NCBI RefSeq assembly: GCF_037095735.1
Contig: NZ_JBAWKD010000001.1
Span: 372,001-436,000 of the forward strand
Length of the DNA: 64,000 nt
Source: Frigidibacter sp037095735
Lineage (GTDB): Bacteria > Pseudomonadota > Alphaproteobacteria > Rhodobacterales > Rhodobacteraceae
Direction of reading: 5' to 3'
Notes under the pieces: model-generated
The model's database searches: none
What the model was told of the DNA's origin: nothing
Seen by the model: only the letters and a program-made list of their open reading frames with translations
Translations under genes and position numbers: made by a program
Part shown: positions 59,390 to 64,000 of the stretch, piece by piece
Position numbering within the stretch: the stretch's first letter is position 1
How the letters are laid out: every line of letters starts with the position of its first letter

Positions 59390-60772
59390 ATGCCCGAAGA
59401 CCTGTCCCCGATCGCCGGCGCGTCACCGGCCCGCATCGCCCGGCTCGCCGCCGGGGCCGAGGCCGCGTATCGCGCCGCCCGCCCTCAGACGCTCGCCCGT
59501 CTCGCGCAGCCGAACGACTTCCTCGGCGGCGTGCCGATGCACTGGATGAAGGACTGGCCGCAGCCCTTCCCGATGCTCGTCGCCCGCGCCACTGAGGCCA
59601 CGATCGAGGATATCGACGGCAACCTGCTCGACGACTTCTGCCTTGGCGACACCGGTTCGATGTACGGCCATTCGCCCGCCCCCGTCGCCGCCGCGATCCG
59701 GGCGCAGGCCGACCGGGGCCTGACCTACATGCTGCCCACGAGTGCCGCGCTCGACTGCGCGGCGCTGCTGTCCGAGCGTTTCGGCCCGATGCGCTGGCAG
59801 ATCGCCACCACCGCCACCGATGCGAACCGCTTCGCGCTGCGCGTCGCCCGCGCCGTCACCGGCCGGCCGAAGGTGGCGGTCTTCGACGGCTGCTACCACG
59901 GCACCGTGGACGAGGCGATGATCGCCCTCGACGCCACCGGCCGGACCGTCGCCCGCCCCGGCCTTGTGGGCCAGACAGCCGACCTGACGCTGACCGGCAC
60001 CGCGCTTCCGTGGAACGACCTCGCCGCCCTCGACGCCGCGCTCGCCACCGGCGAGATCGCCGCGGTGCTGACCGAGCCGGTGATGACCAATTCCTGCATG
60101 GTCCTGCCCGCCCCCGGCTTCCTCGAAGGTGTCCGCGACCTTTGCACCCGCCACGGCGCACTCCTGATCCTCGACGAGACCCACACCCAGTCCTCGGGCT
60201 GGGGCGGCTACGCGCGCGGCCACGGCCTCGGCCCCGACATGCTGGTCGTCGGCAAATGCATCGCCGGCGGCCTGCCCACCGCCGTCTGGGGCATGACCGA
60301 AGCCACCGCCGACCGCTTCGCCGCCTATGACGCCACGCGCCCCTCCGGCCATTCCGGCATGGGCACCACGCTGTCGGCGAACCCGATGCAATTCGCCTGC
60401 CTGCGCGCCACCCTCGCCGAGGTCGCCACGCCCGCGGCCCACGCGCGCATGGAGACCGGCGCCGCCCGCCTTGCAGAGGGCCTGACCGCCGCGATCAGGC
60501 GCCACGGCGCCCCCTGGCATGTCGCCCGCGTCGGCGCCCGGGTCGAGTTCATCTGCCACCCGACGCCCCTCCGCGACGGGGCCGAGGCCCGCCTTGCCCA
60601 TCACCCCGCGCTCGAGGCGGCCGTGCACGCGGCGCTCGTCGCCCGCGGCTGCCTGATCGCGCCCTTCCACAACATGATGCTGGTCAGCCCGGTCACCACC
60701 GCCGCCCAGATCGACCGCCTGACCGCCGCCTTCGACGCGGTGCTGGCCGACCTCTTCGGAGCCCAAGAATGA
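59390..60772 (+). CDS. class III aminotransferase
   Basis: 460 residues from ATG 59390; the open frame far upstream is antisense to nspC. PLP-dependent fold-type I: CLGDTGSMYGHSPAPVAAAI, GCYHGTVDEAM, ALLILDETHTQSSGWGGYARG (PLP-binding Asp), VVGKCIAGGLPTAVWG (PLP Lys) and GHSGMGTTLSANPMQF. It resembles glutamate-1-semialdehyde aminomutase-like and polyamine aminotransferases. It overlaps the next gene by ATGA (60769-60772). Near polyamine biosynthesis genes, so an amine substrate is plausible. Confidence 0.85.
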   Translation: MPEDLSPIAGASPARIARLAAGAEAAYRAARPQTLARLAQPNDFLGGVPMHWMKDWPQPFPMLVARATEATIEDIDGNLLDDFCLGDTGSMYGHSPAPVAAAIRAQADRGLTYMLPTSAALDCAALLSERFGPMRWQIATTATDANRFALRVARAVTGRPKVAVFDGCYHGTVDEAMIALDATGRTVARPGLVGQTADLTLTGTALPWNDLAALDAALATGEIAAVLTEPVMTNSCMVLPAPGFLEGVRDLCTRHGALLILDETHTQSSGWGGYARGHGLGPDMLVVGKCIAGGLPTAVWGMTEATADRFAAYDATRPSGHSGMGTTLSANPMQFACLRATLAEVATPAAHARMETGAARLAEGLTAAIRRHGAPWHVARVGARVEFICHPTPLRDGAEARLAHHPALEAAVHAALVARGCLIAPFHNMMLVSPVTTAAQIDRLTAAFDAVLADLFGAQE

Positions 60773-62154
60773 CCCTCTCCCCCTCCGGCTCCTCCGTCGA
60801 CGAGGCCCGCGCCTTCCTCGATGCCCACCCCGAGATCGAGGCCGTCGACATCGTGCTGACCGACGCCAACGGCATCGGCCGCGGCAAGATCATCCGAAGG
60901 CACGAGCTGATCGGCTTCTACGAGAACGGCCGCCACCTGCCGATCTCGATCCTCGGCCTCGACATCTGCGGCGAGGATGTGCACGAGACCGGGCTGATCT
61001 GGGACAAGGGCGACGGCGACCTGCGCGCCTGGCCGATCCCCGGCACCCTCGCCCCGATCCCCGGCACCAGCCCCGCGCGGGGCGAGGTGCTGATGAGCCT
61101 CTATCATCTCGACGGCAGCCCGATGCTGTCCGATCCCCGCCACGCGCTGGCCGCCCAGGTCGCCGCGATGCAGGCCGAGGGCCTGCACCCGGCCGGAGCC
61201 TTCGAACTCGAGTTCTTCCTGCTCGACCCGGTCTTCGACGCCGAGGGCTATCCCCGCCCCGCCGCCGCCGTGCTCGACGGGCGTCGCTCGAACATGACCG
61301 AGGTCTATTCCGTCGACCACCTGCACGGGATGGAGCCGCTCTTCTCGCGCATCTACGCCGCCGCGAAGGCCGCCGGGATCCGGGCCGAGACGGTGATCTC
61401 GGAATTCGCGCCGGGCCAGTATGAACTGACGCTCGACTACCGCACCAACGTGATCCAGGCCGCCGACGACCTGATCCGGCTGAAGCGCATCGTCCGCCTC
61501 GCCGCGCGCAGCTTCGGCGTCACCGCCTGCTTCATGGCCAAGCCGGTCGAGCGCCACGCGGGTTCGGGGATGCATTTCCACGTCTCGCTCTGCGATGACG
61601 CAGGCCGCAACGTCTTCGCCGAGACGACCGAAGGTCAGTGGACCGACACGATCCTGCATGCGCTGGGCGGCCTGCGCGAGACGATGGGCCAATCGATGCT
61701 GGTCTTCGCCCCCCATGCCAATTCATGGCGCCGCTTCGCGAGCCAGAGCTACGCGCCGGTCTCGCCGAACTGGGGGGTCAACAACCGCTCGGTCGCGCTG
61801 CGCATCCCGGCCGGGTCGGTGAAGGCGCGGCGGATCGAACATCGCCCCTCGGGCGTCGACGCGAACCCCTATCTCGTCGCCGCGACCGTGCTGGCGGGCC
61901 TTCGTCACGGGCTCGCAAACCGCATCGACCCGGGGCCCGAGACCACCGGCAACGGCTACGAGGGCGACAGCACCATCGCCATGCCCGGCGACTGGCGCGA
62001 GGCGATCCGCGCGGCGCAGGGCTCGGACTTCCTGAAGGCGGCGCTCGGCGAGGAAATGCACCGCACCTTCACCGCCATCAAGGCCGCCGAATATGCCCGC
62101 GTCGCCCGCACGATTGCCGACGTGGATTACGAGCTTTACCTTCACACGGTATGA
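60769..62154 (+). CDS. glutamine synthetase-like gamma-glutamylamide synthetase
   Basis: 461 residues. GS beta-grasp start (VDIVLTDANGIGRGKIIRRHEL), GAFELEFFLLDP with catalytic Glu, VISEFAPGQYELTLDY, GSGMHFHVSLCDDAG with the ATP/Mg His, SPNWGVNNRSVALRIP, RRIEHRPSGVDANPYLVAATVLAG. This subfamily (PuuA/GlnT-like) ligates glutamate to amines such as putrescine or ethanolamine; true GlnA is about the same size but lacks this N-terminus. Translationally coupled on both sides by ATGA, which suggests stoichiometric expression with the aminotransferase and the VOC protein. Confidence 0.85.
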   Translation: MTLSPSGSSVDEARAFLDAHPEIEAVDIVLTDANGIGRGKIIRRHELIGFYENGRHLPISILGLDICGEDVHETGLIWDKGDGDLRAWPIPGTLAPIPGTSPARGEVLMSLYHLDGSPMLSDPRHALAAQVAAMQAEGLHPAGAFELEFFLLDPVFDAEGYPRPAAAVLDGRRSNMTEVYSVDHLHGMEPLFSRIYAAAKAAGIRAETVISEFAPGQYELTLDYRTNVIQAADDLIRLKRIVRLAARSFGVTACFMAKPVERHAGSGMHFHVSLCDDAGRNVFAETTEGQWTDTILHALGGLRETMGQSMLVFAPHANSWRRFASQSYAPVSPNWGVNNRSVALRIPAGSVKARRIEHRPSGVDANPYLVAATVLAGLRHGLANRIDPGPETTGNGYEGDSTIAMPGDWREAIRAAQGSDFLKAALGEEMHRTFTAIKAAEYARVARTIADVDYELYLHTV

Positions 62155-62546
62155 ACCTGCTCGGCACCCACCACGTCGCGATCATCGCCTCGGATTACGC
62201 GGCTTCGAAACGCTTCTACACCGAGGTCCTCGGGCTGGAAGTCATCGACGAGAACCATCGCCCCGAGCGGGACTCGTGGAAGCTGGACCTGAGATTGCCC
62301 GACGGCACCGGGATCGAGCTGTTCAGCTTCCCCGGCGCCCCCGCCCGCCCCTCGCGGCCCGAGGCGCAGGGCCTGCGCCACCTGTGCTTCCGCGTCGCGG
62401 ACGTGGCGGCGGCGAAGGCCGATCTGGAGGCGAAAGGCATCGCGGTCGAGGACATCCGGACCGACCCTTACACGGGCCGGCGCTTCACCTTCTTCCCTGA
62501 CCCCGACGCGCTGCCGCTCGAGCTTTACGAAGAGCCGGGGCCCTGA
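62151..62546 (+). CDS. VOC-family (glyoxalase-like) protein
   Basis: 131 residues from ATG 62151. LGTHHVAIIASDYAASKRFYTEVLGLEVI at the start, IELFSFPGAPARPSRPEAQGLRHLCFRVADV in the middle and FTFFPDPDALPLELYEE at the end give the VOC metal ligands His and Glu in the usual places of a YaeR/GloA2-like protein. Possibly a lyase or isomerase on an aldehyde or glyoxal. Coupled by ATGA to the glutamine-synthetase-like gene. Confidence 0.87.
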   Translation: MNLLGTHHVAIIASDYAASKRFYTEVLGLEVIDENHRPERDSWKLDLRLPDGTGIELFSFPGAPARPSRPEAQGLRHLCFRVADVAAAKADLEAKGIAVEDIRTDPYTGRRFTFFPDPDALPLELYEEPGP

Positions 62547-62550
62547 TCCG

Positions 62551-62928
62551 TCAGGCCGGCTGAAGCATCCGGCCAAGGCCCCGCCCGCCAAGGATGTGGG
62601 TGTGGAAATGCGGCACTTCCTGCACCCCGGCCCCGCCCGAATTGGCGATGGCGCGGAAGCCCTCGCCCGCATCCAGCGCGACGCCGGTCATCCGGCAGAC
62701 CTCGCCCACCGTGCGCACGAAATCGACGATCTCGGCCTCCGAGGCGTTGCGGGCGAAATCGTCGTAGCTGACGTATTTCCCCTTCGGGATCACCAGCACA
62801 TGCACCGGCGCCTGCGGGCGGATGTCCTCGAAGGCGAGGCTGTGCGCGGTTTCCAGCACGGTCTTGTTGGGGATCTCGCCACGCAGGATGCGCGCGAAGA
62901 TGTTCTGGTCGTCATAGGCATAGCCCAT
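62551..62928 (-). CDS. HIT-family (HinT-like) nucleotide hydrolase
   Basis: 125 residues from ATG 62928 (GGAGAG eight bases upstream). Start YDDQNIFARILRGEIPNKTVLET and histidine triad EVPHFHTHILGG near residues 105-115. HIT proteins hydrolyse purine nucleoside phosphoramidates; HinT is nearly universal. It runs on the same strand as the glycosyltransferase, 16 bases downstream of it. Confidence 0.93.
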   Translation of the reverse strand: MGYAYDDQNIFARILRGEIPNKTVLETAHSLAFEDIRPQAPVHVLVIPKGKYVSYDDFARNASEAEIVDFVRTVGEVCRMTGVALDAGEGFRAIANSGGAGVQEVPHFHTHILGGRGLGRMLQPA

Positions 62929-62944
62929 CGGGCACTCTCCGGGG

Positions 62945-64000
62945 TCAGTCGCTGAACAGGTGATCGGTCGAGGCGAGCGTAAGCGCCGCCGCGCCGGAAA
63001 TCGACAGGAACGCGGCGAGAGCCTCGGCATTGGCCGCAGCCGGGTCGCGCTCGCGGATGCGGTAGGTGTCGGGGAAGCCGGCATCGCGGATCTGCTCGGC
63101 CTCGAAGCGCACGTCGTACTGGATCGTCGGCAGCAGCCGGTCGGCCACGTCCGCGGGCGTCGCCTCGCCCGCCAGCCCGATCCGCCGCGCATGGCCCAGC
63201 AGGTAGTCGTCGGTCAGCTCGCATTCCACATGCAGCAGCCGCGTCCGGCAGCGGTCGGCGTAGAAGTCGCGCATCAGCTCGATCGCCGCCGGGTCGAGGC
63301 AGACCACCATCCGGTCGGTGCCGTACCAGTCGTAGAGCATCCTCAGCAGTGCCCGCCGGTGCCGCGTGCGCTTGCCCAGCGTGGTCTGGATCCCGCCCAG
63401 ATCGGGCAGCGGCGCGCTTTCCTCGTTGAAGACGTAATCCACCGCCGGCAGACCCGTCACCTGCCGCATCTGCTCGACCAGCCGCTTGGCCACGTGCCAC
63501 TTCTTGCACACCACCAGCAAAAGTTCGCGCTCGCGCCCGAGGCTCGCCTCGGTCTCCCAGAACCGCGGCGCATAGCGCCGGCCCAGCCGCCCGCGCCCGG
63601 TCAGGAACTGAAAGAGGCTCCGCCCCTCGTTCGAGATCGAGAACCGCGCCCCGTCATCGGCCCAAAGCTCCCCCAGCCGCGCCTTCAGCGCCACCGCATC
63701 GACCGAGATCTTGCGGGCGAAGAGGTAGTCCTGGCTGACCAGCAACTCGTAATGGTCGTCGTAGAAGGTAACCGGCATCCCGTAGTCGGTGAACATCAGG
63801 AAGGTCAGCGTGCGGCTGTCGATCTCGGCATCGGGCACGAGATGGCGCACGAGGGTCTGGAAGAAGGTCTCGTCCGGGATCCAGGTGCTGCGGAAGAACC
63901 GCACCACGTCGCGCCGCTCGCGGCAGAACTCCAGCACCGCCTCGATCGTGCGCCGGCGCAGGCACCACCACTGGCTGCCGATCATCACCTGCAGATCCGC
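62945..64000 (-). CDS. Core-2/I-branching-type glycosyltransferase, C-terminal part
   Basis: About 352 codons visible; the start is beyond base 64000. The text LQVMIGSQWWCLRRRTIEAVLEF, then RDVVRFFRSTWIPDETFFQTLVRHLVPDAEIDSRTLTFLMFTDYGMPVTFYDDHYELL, is that of Rhodobacteraceae glycosyltransferases resembling beta-1,6-N-acetylglucosaminyltransferases (Core-2/I-branching fold) followed by a DUF5928 domain (from about RHRRALLRMLYDWYGTDRMVVCL). A role in envelope or capsule sugar decoration is likely. The HIT gene follows 16 bases later. Confidence 0.8.
   Translation of the reverse strand, partial: ADLQVMIGSQWWCLRRRTIEAVLEFCRERRDVVRFFRSTWIPDETFFQTLVRHLVPDAEIDSRTLTFLMFTDYGMPVTFYDDHYELLVSQDYLFARKISVDAVALKARLGELWADDGARFSISNEGRSLFQFLTGRGRLGRRYAPRFWETEASLGRERELLLVVCKKWHVAKRLVEQMRQVTGLPAVDYVFNEESAPLPDLGGIQTTLGKRTRHRRALLRMLYDWYGTDRMVVCLDPAAIELMRDFYADRCRTRLLHVECELTDDYLLGHARRIGLAGEATPADVADRLLPTIQYDVRFEAEQIRDAGFPDTYRIRERDPAAANAEALAAFLSISGAAALTLASTDHLFSD

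Overview
The window is chromosomal DNA from a high-GC alphaproteobacterium, most likely of the Rhodobacteraceae (Rhodobacter/Cereibacter type). The evidence is the mch-mcl2 gene pair of the ethylmalonyl-CoA pathway next to mdh-sucCDAB-lpd, a carboxyspermidine-type polyamine gene pair, a glycosyltransferase tail of a type typical of this family, and recurrent GC-rich intergenic repeats built around an ATATCCCGGGGG core. No rRNA, CRISPR array, prophage or intact insertion sequence is visible. There is one tRNA gene (Gln, TTG) and one heavily decayed IS5-type transposase.

Layout. 1-974: end of a MaoC-type gene and a nitroreductase. 1197-8518: a seven-gene minus-strand operon (threonine-aldolase-like enzyme, polar amino acid ABC importer, M20 deacetylase, ProC-like reductase), divergent from a LysR regulator. 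8520-10040: IS5 transposase relic and tRNA-Gln. 10111-16719: flavoprotein, acyltransferase-like membrane protein, kdsA, two capsule-export-type ABC genes (inner-membrane adaptor and ATPase, no permease), nhaA. 16907-19960: DedA protein, LPG-flippase-like protein, SseB-like protein. 20134-22858: mch, a DUF1737 protein, an NnrU-type protein and mcl2. 23055-35026: a small secreted protein, a TauE/SafE exporter, mdh, then sucC-sucD-sucA-sucB, an atypical AT-richer membrane-protein gene, two small genes and lpd. 35265-38006: GntR/FCD regulator, metallopeptidase, FAH-family hydrolase, secreted protein. 38074-41218: zinc uptake znuBC-zur divergent from znuA over two Zur-box-like palindromes. 41219-47339: purine ring degradation (puuD, uraH, a puuE-uraD fusion, allE, allA). 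47477-55669: iron/haem-associated genes (hemP, two imelysins, bfd, bfr, di-haem oxidoreductase, DUF1513), interrupted by an ABC exporter on the opposite strand. 55666-64000: two acetyltransferases, carboxy(nor)spermidine dehydrogenase and decarboxylase, a coupled aminotransferase / glutamine-synthetase-like / VOC operon, a HIT protein and the 3' part of a glycosyltransferase.

How the parts connect. The centre encodes the lower TCA cycle and the 2-oxoglutarate dehydrogenase complex with its own lpd. Purine breakdown ends in glyoxylate, which ethylmalonyl-CoA pathway enzymes can use; that link is inference. A palindrome GTGATCAC lies twice upstream of sucC and once immediately upstream of the GntR-family gene at 35265-35918, so I suggest this regulator controls itself and the suc operon. 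The zinc and iron blocks look like metal-responsive regulons. The most unusual spots are the foreign-looking membrane gene inside the suc operon, the LysR-controlled amino-acid operon with its non-canonical ProC motif, the split imelysin operon, the capsule ATPase/adaptor pair without a permease, and the repeat family.
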